Positions 42,172-52,044 of a stretch of 64,000 bases of DNA are shown piece after piece. The DNA comes from Labrys sp. KNU-23 (lineage in GTDB: Bacteria > Pseudomonadota > Alphaproteobacteria > Rhizobiales > Labraceae): the NCBI RefSeq assembly GCF_008330945.1, contig NZ_CP043489.1, positions 496,001-560,000 on the forward strand, read 5' to 3'. The translations under genes were made by a program, and so were the position numbers. Each line of letters starts with the position of its first letter. The first letter of the stretch is position 1. Under the pieces are notes generated by a model. The model was not told the origin of the DNA. It saw nothing but the letters and a program-made list of their open reading frames with translations, and ran no database searches.

Positions 42172-42767
42172 CGACAAGACCGCCAGCCCTGCTCCTGCTC
42201 GGCACCTCGCATGTTGGCAAATCGACCTGTGCCGATCGCATCGGCCGCACGCTCGGATGGCCCGTGATTTCAACCGACCAGTTGGCCCGCCACCCCGGTC
42301 GCCCCTGGACAGGCGTGCCGGATCCGGTCACGGAGTTCTATCTCCGCCTGACGGACGATGCCATTCACTGGTTTCTCCGGGTCCACCACGAGAATATGCG
42401 GCCGATCATCCGGGCCAGGATAAAGGCCCTGCGCGAGGCGGGCGGCGGCTTCATCCTGGAGGGGGCAGCCCTCCGGCCCGACCATCTCCCCGATTGGGGG
42501 ATCGGCGAGGCACTGGCCGTCTGCCTTCATGTCGAACCGCAGGCCCTGCGGGCGCGCATCGAAAGAGAGAGCCGTTATTCCCAGCAGGATGACCCGATGA
42601 AAATCGCCATCGACAAGTTCGCGGAGCGATCCGTTCGCGAGAATGAGGCCTTCGTCGAGGCCGCGATCAGGCACGGCATCCCCTTGATGGACGTCACCGA
42701 TCCGAAAGAAGCCGATCGCCTGGCCGGGGATTTGACGTCACGCCTTGCTGGTGCCCGCGAATCTTGA
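42168..42767 (+). CDS. P-loop kinase-like ATPase
   Basis: This 199-residue protein starts with a Walker A motif (LLLLGTSHVGKSTCADRIG) and resembles small P-loop kinases such as 2-phosphoglycerate kinase-like or AAA 'zeta' type proteins. Further features are VISTDQLARHPG, a possible lid region RARIERESRYSQQDDP, and GGGFILEGAALRPDHL as the Walker B-like strand. It overlaps the lysR stop by 4 nt, an unusual pairing. The substrate is unknown. Confidence 0.75.
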   Translation: MTTRPPALLLLGTSHVGKSTCADRIGRTLGWPVISTDQLARHPGRPWTGVPDPVTEFYLRLTDDAIHWFLRVHHENMRPIIRARIKALREAGGGFILEGAALRPDHLPDWGIGEALAVCLHVEPQALRARIERESRYSQQDDPMKIAIDKFAERSVRENEAFVEAAIRHGIPLMDVTDPKEADRLAGDLTSRLAGARES

Positions 42768-42847
42768 TCGGCAGATTGCAAAGCCGCATCGACTTTTCAG
42801 GGCTCTGCCCCCCTTGGCTCGAAGTGTCGCCAGCCGATACCGACCGC

Positions 42848-43438
42848 TCAATCCTTCATGGCTTCCTTAAGGGCATCGATGATCACCACACTCGAGCGGA
42901 TGCGGGCGACGCGCGGCAGGACGTGATCGATCGAGAAACGATGCATGTCGGCCGTCATGCTGCTGGTGGCATCCTCGGCTACGATGGCGGCGTAGTTATG
43001 GGCGAAGGCATCGCGGACGCTGGCTTCCACGCCGAAATTGGTGGCAATGCCGGTGAAGATCACCGTGTCGATGCCCCGCCGGCGCAGTTGCAGGTCCAGT
43101 TCCGTGCCGTGAAAGGCACTCCATTGGCGCTTTGTGATCACCACATCGGCCTTCGAGGGGTTGATCCTCTCATCGAAGGCAACGGCTTCGGGGGGCATTT
43201 TGTCCTCCGGCAGGATCAGGGGCGCATCCACCGGAACCTTCACCACATCCCCATAGCCGTCGGAAAAGGCCACGCGCACCAGGATGACCGTGCCACCCGC
43301 CTTGCGCAGCGCCTTGCCGATGCGCAGCGACCGCTCGATGACATTCTCGCCCGAATGCGGCGCCACCGGCCGGCCGACGACCCAATTCTGCAAATCGATC
43401 ATCACGAGGGCGGTACGGTGGGGGTCCAGACGCAACAT
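42848..43438 (-). CDS. Isochorismatase-fold hydrolase lacking the catalytic cysteine
   Basis: This 196-residue protein has the isochorismatase-like fold: RTALVMIDLQNWVV with Asp15, DVVITKRQWSAFHGTELDL with Lys103, and FTGIATNFGVEASVRDAF. In cysteine hydrolases of the family the residue after 'ATN-x' is Cys (D-K-C triad); here it is Gly136. True isochorismatases also lack the cysteine, so the protein may hydrolyse an ether or act otherwise. There is no siderophore or phenazine gene nearby. The gene has a divergent gap of 366 nt to the acetyltransferase gene, containing a long perfect inverted repeat. Confidence 0.85.
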   Translation of the reverse strand: MLRLDPHRTALVMIDLQNWVVGRPVAPHSGENVIERSLRIGKALRKAGGTVILVRVAFSDGYGDVVKVPVDAPLILPEDKMPPEAVAFDERINPSKADVVITKRQWSAFHGTELDLQLRRRGIDTVIFTGIATNFGVEASVRDAFAHNYAAIVAEDATSSMTADMHRFSIDHVLPRVARIRSSVVIIDALKEAMKD

Positions 43439-43586
43439 GGCAAGCTCCGATAAACGTCGATGCGCTTGAGCAAACCGCGTTCATGGCTGAACGCCAGTTT
43501 GCACCAGCTCCTGTTTCCGCACGTCTTTGCAACTCCGAGCGAGTCCGTCCAATCGCAAGACGCTTCGGGCACCGCGAGGTGCTGTC

Positions 43587-43640
43587 GGGACGTGTCGTCG
43601 GTTCTGGCTCCGCTGCGATCCAGAACCGACGACACGTCCC
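43587..43640. repeat. Perfect 21-bp inverted repeat in divergent gap
   Basis: Two 21-bp arms (43587-43607, beginning GGGACGTGTC and ending GTTCTGG; and 43620-43640, the exact complement) flank a 12-nt spacer. No T-run follows on either strand. A smaller hairpin GCACC-GCGA-GGTGC (43569-43582) lies next to it. The gap 43439-43804 has no other recognisable gene. Confidence 0.85.
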
Positions 43641-43804
43641 TGGGTAGTCAGCCTTGTAGGAGCAGCCCTGCGCAAAGCTCAAGTCGACCAACCGGTCAAG
43701 CCTGGGCTACAAAAGGATAGTGGTCCGGCGTGAAAAGAAGTGCCTCACCGGCGGTCTACGCGGCGGACGACCAAGGTTTCAACGAACAGGCAGTGCAAGC
43801 AACC

Positions 43805-44575
43805 ATGGCAGACAACAAGGACGTTCTGGCCCAGCGCGTGGAAGAGGCATGCCTGAACGGCTGGCCAGCCTTGCAGACGATATGGCTCGACGGCTGGCTG
43901 CTGCGCTTTTCGCACGGCCACACCAGGCGGGCCAACTCCATCAGCCTGCTCCGGCCCGGCGCACGGCAGCCGAGGGAGCAGATACGCTCGGCCGAAGCAT
44001 TTTATACCCATCACGGCCTGCCCACCATCTTTCGGCTGTCGAGTGTCTCGGCGCAGGATATCGGCGGTGCCTTGGACGAGGCAGGATACGGGCCGGGGGA
44101 AGACGAAACCCGCGTACTCTATCGCGACTTCGCCGCCGCGCCGCCTCCAGCCGACCGTGGCACGGCCGTCGTGCGGCCCAGGCTCGACGACACCTGGTTC
44201 GAGGCCCATGCCCGTATCCAGGGCCTGTCCGCGACGGCTGCCGCCAATGCTCGCGCCCTGTTCGGCGCCGTCGCCGTGCCCACCGGCTATGCCGTGTCGC
44301 CGGCCGCCGACGGGCACCCGGCCGCCTTGGCCTTCGGCGCGGTGCATGACGGCATCGTTTGCATCAATGCCGTGGCAACCGATCCCGGTTTCCGGCGCCG
44401 GGGTCACGCCTGCAGCGCCATCAACGCCCTGCTCGCCTGGGCTCAAGACGATCAGGGAGCGAAAGGAGCCTGCCTACCCGTGGTAGGCGGCAACGATGCC
44501 GGCAGGTCCCTCTACCGCTCGCTGGCGTTTTCTACAGAAATCAGCCGTTATTCCTATCGCCGCAAGGTTGCATGA
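43805..44575 (+). CDS. GNAT family N-acetyltransferase
   Basis: This 256-residue protein is a two-lobe GNAT: the N-terminal part has VEEACLNGWPALQTIWLDGW and LLRFSHGHTRRANSISLL. The C-terminal part has AVATDPGFRRRGHACSAINA, the acetyl-CoA site, and VVGGNDAGRSLYRSLAF. The start at 43805 matches the family; an upstream GTG at 43730 in the same frame would add 25 unrelated residues. The acceptor is unknown. It has no close neighbour on its strand; the 171-nt gap after it holds the promoter for the sulfate operon. Confidence 0.82.
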   Translation: MADNKDVLAQRVEEACLNGWPALQTIWLDGWLLRFSHGHTRRANSISLLRPGARQPREQIRSAEAFYTHHGLPTIFRLSSVSAQDIGGALDEAGYGPGEDETRVLYRDFAAAPPPADRGTAVVRPRLDDTWFEAHARIQGLSATAAANARALFGAVAVPTGYAVSPAADGHPAALAFGAVHDGIVCINAVATDPGFRRRGHACSAINALLAWAQDDQGAKGACLPVVGGNDAGRSLYRSLAFSTEISRYSYRRKVA

Positions 44576-44686
44576 CCGCCGAGCAGTGTTGCTCAGGATG
44601 CATGCCTTTTCAGCCATCACATTGATCGGCATAGAAAATTTCCTCGACTGCCATTAATAACATTATTTTTATGTATTGAAATCTAT

Positions 44687-44715
44687 TTGACAAATTGCGC
44701 GCGAGAACCGATATC
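44687..44715 (+). promoter_or_regulatory. Sigma-70-like promoter of the sulfate assimilation operon
   Basis: TTGACA (44687-44692) and GATATC (44710-44715) are separated by 17 nt and lie 31 nt before the DUF2849 start codon. Upstream is a very AT-rich stretch (44650-44686, for example ATTAATAACATTATTTTTATG) of the kind bound by CysB-type LysR activators; binding is inferred. Confidence 0.5.
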
Positions 44716-44746
44716 GTGGACGAATTCCAATCAGGGGTTTTTCGTC

Positions 44747-45048
44747 ATGCCGCTCGCTATCACAGCCAACCGCCTCAAGGATGGGCGCGTGGTGTTCCGC
44801 ACCCCAAGCGGAGACTGGTCGCTCGACGTGGCCGACAGCGCCATCGAACCCGATCAGGCCACCGCCGATACGATCCTTGCCGGCGTCAACGCCGCCGCCA
44901 ATGAGCAGGACGTCGTCGAGATCTATGCCGTCGAGCTCGACGTCAGCGGCGAGAAGCCCCGTCCCGCCAAGCTGCGCGAGGTCATCCGGGCGCTCGGCCC
45001 GACCATCGCCTATCTGCCCAAGACTGAACTCGCCGAGGCTGCCGAATA

Positions 45049-45049
<1 letters not shown>
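44747..45049 (+). CDS. DUF2849 protein of sulfate assimilation operon
   Basis: This 100-residue protein matches DUF2849: LAITANRLKDGRVVFRTPSG at the start and GEKPRPAKLREVIRALGPTI near the end. The family is found almost only before sulfite reductase genes in alphaproteobacteria; its reaction is not known to me. The stop shares one base with the start of the sulfite reductase gene. It is the first gene of the operon visible here; a cysG-like gene, often found in front, is absent. Confidence 0.9.
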
Positions 45050-46699
<1,650 letters not shown>

Positions 46700-46716
<17 letters not shown>

Positions 46717-47473
46717 TTTTTCGGCCCCGGTCGCGCCCGTGAACATCGGTCTGGCCAGCCCCGCCATCGATCCGGAAGCGCAGGCGCTCGCCCTGGCGGC
46801 GCAATATCACAACGCCGATGCGCAGACGGTGCTGCGGGCCGCGCTGTCGCTGTACAAGGGCGGCATCGCCCTGGTTTCCAGCTTCGGCGCCGAGTCGGCT
46901 GCCCTCCTCCACATGGTGGCGGAAATCGACCGCGCCACGCCGGTTATCTTCCTCGACACCGGCCGGCTGTTCAGCCAGACCCTGCTCTATCGCAACGAAC
47001 TCGCCCGTCGGCTCGGCCTCACCGATCTGCGCACGGCCTCGCCGCGCCAGGCGCTGGTACAGCAGGAAGACCCCGATCGGCTGCTGGCCTACAGCAATCC
47101 CGACATGTGCTGCTGGATCCGCAAGGTCGACCCGCTCGACACGGCCCTCGAGCCCTTCTCGGCCTGGATCACCGGCCGCAAGCGCCACCAGGCCTCGACC
47201 CGCGCAGCCCTGCTGCCCTTCGAGGCGGATGCCGGTCGCATCAAGGTCAATCCGCTGGCGGACTGGACCGGCAAGGACGTGACGGACTATCTCGAACGCC
47301 ACGACCTGCCGCCACATCCGTTGGTGGCCGACGGCTATCCCTCGATCGGCTGCATGCCCTGCACCAGCCGCGTCGCCGAGGGCGAGGATGCCCGCGCCGG
47401 CCGTTGGCGCGGCAAGTCCAAGGTCGAATGCGGCATTCATGTTTCGCCTGAAAAGGCCGGAAGTGGTATCTAA
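46700..47473 (+). CDS. cysH: Phosphoadenylyl/adenylylsulfate reductase, APS type
   Basis: This 257-residue enzyme reduces activated sulfate to sulfite. The P-loop-like region is ALVSSFGAESAALLHMVA. Cysteines of a 4Fe-4S cluster are present in SNPDMCCWIRKVDPL and SIGCMPCTSRV, as in enzymes that use APS rather than PAPS. The catalytic cysteine is in KVECGIHV near the C-terminus. The start at 46700 follows AAGGAGG. The gene overlaps cysI by 17 nt, so expression is coupled. Confidence 0.94.
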
Positions 47474-47532
47474 GAGACAACTTCCACACTGTTGAAAAGC
47501 CTGCGCTTTGCGCGGGGATTTAGGAGACGCGC

Positions 47533-48033
47533 GTGCCCCTCTGGAAGAATGGCCGTTTCGAGGCTGACATCTACACGCTGGCCCGCGACGAGGACGCGCT
47601 GCCGGACGGCGCCGTGATCGTCTCGCTGAAGCGCTTCCTGGCCGAAAAGGACAGTCTCGCCGCGCGTAACACGCCCGTCGGGGTGGTGCTGCAGCCGGCC
47701 GACGACATCGAACTTCTGGCGGAGACCCTGCCGAACCTGCCGCTGCTCGCCCTCGCCTTCCCCAAATTCGGCGATGGCCGGGCCTTCTCCCTGGCGCGCA
47801 TCGCGCGCGAACGCTACGGCTTCTCCGGCGAGTTGCGCGCGGTCGGCGACATCCTGTTCGATCGTATCGCCTACATGATCCGCTGCGGCTTCGATGCCCT
47901 GGACATCAGCAACGGCCCGACGCTCGCCGCACTGGAAGCCGGCAAGGTGCCGATCTCCCACAAGCGCTATCAGCCTACCGGCAGCGACGCAGCCAAAGCC
48001 GACAAGCTCAAGCCCTGGCGCCGGTTGGGATAG
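47533..48033 (+). CDS. DUF934 protein of sulfate assimilation operon
   Basis: This 166-residue protein matches DUF934: GVVLQPADDIELLAETLPNL, LALAFPKFGDGRAFSLARI and RERYGFSGELRAVGDILFD. The family accompanies cysI and cysH in alphaproteobacteria and has no assigned reaction. It uses a GTG start at 47533 after TTAGGAG, 59 nt from the cysH stop. It is the last gene of the operon. Confidence 0.9.
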   Translation: MPLWKNGRFEADIYTLARDEDALPDGAVIVSLKRFLAEKDSLAARNTPVGVVLQPADDIELLAETLPNLPLLALAFPKFGDGRAFSLARIARERYGFSGELRAVGDILFDRIAYMIRCGFDALDISNGPTLAALEAGKVPISHKRYQPTGSDAAKADKLKPWRRLG

Positions 48034-48149
48034 AGCGCGGAGCACGGCAATCGAGGCAGGCGGATCGCCTCTTGCGATGGTGACCTGCAACCATCAAGCT
48101 TGCCCTTGACAAAATATCGGCCCAGACTGCCCCGGGAATCGGAGGCTGC

Positions 48150-48500
48150 ATGCTCTCATTCCAGGTTATGTTGATTAGGGCCATGTCTTCGGCCCTCGAA
48201 ACCAGTCAAGCCAGCGCCGTCACTATCGGTCATCGTATGCCCATTCTGGCGACACTGCCATTCTGGCCCCATCCCGACAATCTCATCGAAGCCAGCCTCA
48301 TGGTGACTGAAAAGTTCGAGGCTCTTGCCGAGGGCGCGGTTGCAGCGACAGGCGAGATGGCCGCGCTCGGCCTGCGCGCCGCTTTTGGCAGGGCCGATGC
48401 GCAGGATCTGGCCTCCGGCCTGATCTCGGTTGCCGTCGCGGCCGCCAAGCCGGCCCAACGACGAGTGCGAGCCAATGCTCGACGCCTCTCGCACCATTGA
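48150..48500 (+). CDS. Hypothetical protein, phasin-like
   Basis: This 116-residue frame starts 15-20 nt after an AG-rich stretch (AATCGGAGG at 48139-48147) and has TTGACA at 48106-48111 as a possible promoter. The second half (MVTEKFEALAEGAVAATGEM and LASGLISVAVAAAKPAQRRV) looks like amphipathic alpha-helices such as those in phasins. I do not recognise the family firmly. Because other frames here are broken and this one starts and stops cleanly, I accept it. Confidence 0.55.
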   Translation: MLSFQVMLIRAMSSALETSQASAVTIGHRMPILATLPFWPHPDNLIEASLMVTEKFEALAEGAVAATGEMAALGLRAAFGRADAQDLASGLISVAVAAAKPAQRRVRANARRLSHH

Positions 48501-48597
48501 CATGGTGCGCCGGGGCCGAACGCGGCAATCGGTTCCCCTCGATAGGCAAGGCAGCCCGCGGGCGGCCGTGTCCGCTCCCCCATAGCGCGCCCGGACC

Positions 48598-49425
48598 ATG
48601 GAAAAGGTTTCTCTGAGCCAGGAGAAGGAAACCCTTCTCATCACCCTCTACGCCAAGGGCGAGGAAAGCCACCTGCCCGACTCGCTCTTGCAGGACCGCT
48701 TTGCAGCATCGGCGATAGACCGGATCGATTACGATTTCTCACGCCTCGGCATCAACCGCGACATGATGATCGGGCTGGCGATGCGCGCCTACATCCTGGA
48801 CAACTGGGCCCGTGCCTTCCTCGCCTTCCACCCCGACGCGATCGTACTGCATCTGGGCTGCGGCTTGGACTCCCGGGTCTTTCGCATCGATCCACCTGCC
48901 AGCGTGCGCTGGTTCGACGTCGACTATCCCGATGTGATCGCGCTTCGCCGCCGGCTCTATCCCGAGCGCGACGGTTACAGCCTGATCGGATCCTCGGTCA
49001 CCGATCCTGCCTGGCTCGAAACCGTCGTGCCTGAAGGCCGCCCGGCGCTGATCCTTGCCGAAGGCATGTTTCCCTATCTGCCGGCCGACCAGGCCGTTCC
49101 CCTGCTCGACCGGCTGTCCGGGCATTTTCGCAGCGGCGAGATTGCATTCGACGCCTATAACAGCCTCGGCCTGCGCCTGATCCGCAAGCAGCCCTCGATA
49201 CGCGCCACCGGTGCGCAGCTGCATTGGAGCCTTGGCGATCCCCATGACATCGAACGTCAGATTCCGCGCCTCAAACTGATGCAGGAACTGCTCGCCTATG
49301 ACAGGCAGGGCTACGATCCTGCCCAGATCGCCCGAATGTCCCGCCCTGCCCGCCTGGCCGTCTGGCTGTTCAAGGCCATCCCCGTCCTCGGCCGGGTCGG
49401 CCGGCTGCTGCGCTACCGGTTCTGA
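48598..49425 (+). CDS. SAM-dependent O-methyltransferase (TcmP/LCMT-like)
   Basis: This 275-residue protein resembles the leucine carboxyl methyltransferase/TcmP family of class I methyltransferases. IVLHLGCGLDSRVFRID is the SAM-binding loop; VRWFDVDYPDVIALRRRL carries the acidic residue; and LILAEGMFPYLPADQAVPL follows. Polyketide O-methyltransferases and protein or small-acid methylases share this fold; no biosynthetic cluster is around it. The start at 48598 lacks a clear ribosome site, though the family begins about there. Confidence 0.85.
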   Translation: MEKVSLSQEKETLLITLYAKGEESHLPDSLLQDRFAASAIDRIDYDFSRLGINRDMMIGLAMRAYILDNWARAFLAFHPDAIVLHLGCGLDSRVFRIDPPASVRWFDVDYPDVIALRRRLYPERDGYSLIGSSVTDPAWLETVVPEGRPALILAEGMFPYLPADQAVPLLDRLSGHFRSGEIAFDAYNSLGLRLIRKQPSIRATGAQLHWSLGDPHDIERQIPRLKLMQELLAYDRQGYDPAQIARMSRPARLAVWLFKAIPVLGRVGRLLRYRF

Positions 49426-49459
49426 CCGCTCGAGCCACAGGAAATCGCAGACCACTGTT

Positions 49460-50443
49460 TCAGGAGCGGTGCGGATCGGGAGCAGGCTGGGTCCGGTCTT
49501 CTTCCACAGCAAAGCGTTCCAGCTTTTGACGCTGATCTTCAGCCGCGGCAAGCATCCAGTCACGGAAGGCCACGATCCCGGTATCCCCGCCCCGGCTTTC
49601 CGGGTAGACGAGGTGGTAGGTGTGGTCGCCGGCCATCCTGACGCCGACATCGAACAGCCTGATCAACCGGCCCTCGGCCAGATCGGTGGCGATCATGGCG
49701 AGATCGGCGAGGCCAATGGCGCCGCTGTCGATAACGGCCTGCACCACATGACTGGTATCTGCAAAGGCGACGGCGCCGCTATCGTCGAAATCCTCGACGC
49801 CGGCCGCCGTCATCCACATTTGCCAATTCGGCCAGACCAGGTCGCCCCGGCGCCACTGCCGGTAGCATAGCGTCTGCCGCATGAGGTCCGCCGGGCTTTG
49901 GAAGCCGCTGCCTGCTTCGAGCCGTTTCGGACTGCAGACGGCGACGACGATGGTATCGAACAGGCGCACCGAGCAAAGCCCGTCATGCCGGCCATCGCCG
50001 AAACGGATGGCGACGTCGACGTCGTCGACATCGAAATCGCGCATTTCGTCGCTGATATCGAAGCGCAGCTTCACTCCCGGATTGGCAGCCTGGAAGGCCG
50101 AAAGCCTCGGAAGGAACCAGTTGGTGGCGAAGCGGGCGCCGAGAGACAGGCTGAGCTGCGCCGATCCGCGCTGCAGACGCCCGGCTCGGCTGACCGCACG
50201 CTGCAGCGTGTAAAGCGCCTCGCCGACCGCCTCGAACAACACCGCACCCGCCGGTGTGAGCTGGATGCTGCGGCTCGTGCGCGCGAAGAGCACGATGCCG
50301 AGTTGATCCTCGATCTCCTTGATCTGGTAGCTGACCGCCGCCGGCGTCAGGCCGACCTCCTCGGCCGCGCGGGTGAAATTCAGATGCCGGCTAGCCGCCT
50401 CAAACGTCCTCAGGGCTCGTGTCCCCGGCAGGGTGCGCCTCAT
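49460..50443 (-). CDS. LysR family regulator (GcvA-like)
   Basis: This 327-residue protein has the GcvA-type LysR start PGTRALRTFEAASRHLNFTR, AAEEVGLTPAAVSYQIKEIE and the effector domain with LSLSLGARFATNWFLPRLSA. It is divergent from an MFS transporter gene; the 143-nt gap holds no obvious dyad that I can defend. The likely role is control of that transporter. A C-terminal hydrophilic tail (ERFAVEEDRTQPAPDPHRS) is not part of the fold. Confidence 0.9.
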   Translation of the reverse strand: MRRTLPGTRALRTFEAASRHLNFTRAAEEVGLTPAAVSYQIKEIEDQLGIVLFARTSRSIQLTPAGAVLFEAVGEALYTLQRAVSRAGRLQRGSAQLSLSLGARFATNWFLPRLSAFQAANPGVKLRFDISDEMRDFDVDDVDVAIRFGDGRHDGLCSVRLFDTIVVAVCSPKRLEAGSGFQSPADLMRQTLCYRQWRRGDLVWPNWQMWMTAAGVEDFDDSGAVAFADTSHVVQAVIDSGAIGLADLAMIATDLAEGRLIRLFDVGVRMAGDHTYHLVYPESRGGDTGIVAFRDWMLAAAEDQRQKLERFAVEEDRTQPAPDPHRS

Positions 50444-50586
50444 AGATCTTCAAGCCAATTTTGATGTTTCATCGAGAACTACTCGTTTTTCAAGATCTCA
50501 TCAATCGGCGATGACAGGTTGGCTTGATAATCAGGGGCCAGGAATTGGCGGCCTGCCGCTTGGGCTCCCCCTCATGGAGTGATTGC

Positions 50587-52011
50587 ATGTCCGTCAGCTC
50601 TGCCCCTTGCGAGGCGTATCAGGGTGATCTTGCCCGCCCCTCCCCGCCAGAACCCGGCACGGCGTTTCCCTGGCCGGCCCGCCTGTGGATCGTGCTTCTC
50701 GTCTCCAGCGGGGTCATCCTGCTCGATGGCCTCGACGTCTCGATGATCGTGGTGGCGATACCGCAGATCCAGCAGGAGTTCGGCATGAGCGCCGCCACGG
50801 CGCAATGGCTGGCCGGCGCCTATATCCTGGCCTTCGGCAGCTTCCTTCTCCTGGGCGGGCGCTGCGCCGATCTTTTCGGCCGCCGCCGCATGCTGGTCAC
50901 GGCGATGATCGTGTTCGTCCTCGTCTCGCTATTCGGAGCCTTCACCAGCAACCCCGCGCTCCTGATCGCCTCGCGTTTCGTCAAGGGCATGGCGGCGGCC
51001 TTCACCGCGCCGGCGGCGATGTCGTTGTTGACAACCACCTTCCCCGAAGGCCCGCAGCGCAACAAGGCGTTCGGTATCTTCAATGTCTTCGAGGCTTCCG
51101 GCTATTCCTCGGGGCTGTTGATCGGCGGCCTGCTCGCCACGCTGAACTGGCGGGCCGTGTTCATCCTGCCGGTACCGGTCGCCTTGCTGATCCTGTGGGG
51201 TGCCGTACGCTTCGTGCCCGCCGACCCGCCCGCCGCCAAGCGTATCCGGCTCGACCTCGGCGGCGCGCTGACCCTGCTCGTCGGCATGCTGACCTTGGTG
51301 TTTGCGCTTGTCTCCGCCGCTGAAACCGGCTGGCTGTCGCCATGGACCATCGGCGGCCTCGCTCTGGCGGGCTTGCTGCTTGCCGGCTTTGCCGCCATCG
51401 AAAGCCGTGTCGAAGAGCCGCTGATCCGCCTCGGCCTGTTGCGCAATCGCAGGCTGGTGGCCGCGAATGCGAGTGCGGCCCTGCTCTATGGCGGCGCCAT
51501 GGGCTTCCAGTTCCTGCTCGGCCTCTATCTGCAGAATCTCCTGGGCTGGCAGCCCTGGCAGATGGCCCTCGTCCTGCTGCCGGCGGGGCTGATGGTGGTG
51601 GTGATCGGCCCCAAGCTCGGCGCCCTGATGGACAGGTTCGGGGTTAGCCGCATTCTGCTCGTCGGCCTCGCCGCCTTCGTGCCCTGTTACCTGCTGGCCC
51701 TTCGCCTCGGTCCGGAGCCGGACCTGTGGACCCTCTTGCTGCCGGTGTCGCTGCTCTGGGGCTTCGGCTTCGCCCTCAGCATCTCGGCCTTGATGGTTGC
51801 CGGAACCAGCGGCATCCCCGACGAGGAACAGGGCCTCGCCGCCGGCCTTCTCAACAGCTCGCTGCAGGTCGGCGGCGCTTGCGGCCTTGCGGTGGTCACC
51901 GCGGTCATCATGCCAGCGACGGAGCTGGCCATGCTCTCCTCCGGCGTGGTGGTCAGCCTGGTCTTCGCATTCCTGACGCTGCTGGTGCAGCTGCCCTTTC
52001 GGCGCGGTTGA
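50587..52011 (+). CDS. MFS efflux transporter (DHA2/EmrB-like)
   Basis: This 474-residue protein has about 14 membrane helices and DHA2-type signatures: LWIVLLVSSGVILLDGLDVS in helix 1, SMIVVAIPQIQQEF, WLAGAYILAFGSFLLLGGRC and ADLFGRRRMLV (motif A). Its family exports drugs, fatty acids or antibiotics. The start at 50587 is set by ATGGAG at 50575-50580. It sits opposite the GcvA-like LysR gene. The substrate cannot be read. Confidence 0.9.
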   Translation: MSVSSAPCEAYQGDLARPSPPEPGTAFPWPARLWIVLLVSSGVILLDGLDVSMIVVAIPQIQQEFGMSAATAQWLAGAYILAFGSFLLLGGRCADLFGRRRMLVTAMIVFVLVSLFGAFTSNPALLIASRFVKGMAAAFTAPAAMSLLTTTFPEGPQRNKAFGIFNVFEASGYSSGLLIGGLLATLNWRAVFILPVPVALLILWGAVRFVPADPPAAKRIRLDLGGALTLLVGMLTLVFALVSAAETGWLSPWTIGGLALAGLLLAGFAAIESRVEEPLIRLGLLRNRRLVAANASAALLYGGAMGFQFLLGLYLQNLLGWQPWQMALVLLPAGLMVVVIGPKLGALMDRFGVSRILLVGLAAFVPCYLLALRLGPEPDLWTLLLPVSLLWGFGFALSISALMVAGTSGIPDEEQGLAAGLLNSSLQVGGACGLAVVTAVIMPATELAMLSSGVVVSLVFAFLTLLVQLPFRRG

Positions 52012-52044
52012 GCACGCAGGGCCGGGACGGCACCGCGACAGTTC

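Noticed and set aside
48501..49425. Methyltransferase as part of a natural-product cluster
   Set aside because: TcmP-like enzymes occur in polyketide clusters, but there is no synthase or other tailoring gene in the window.
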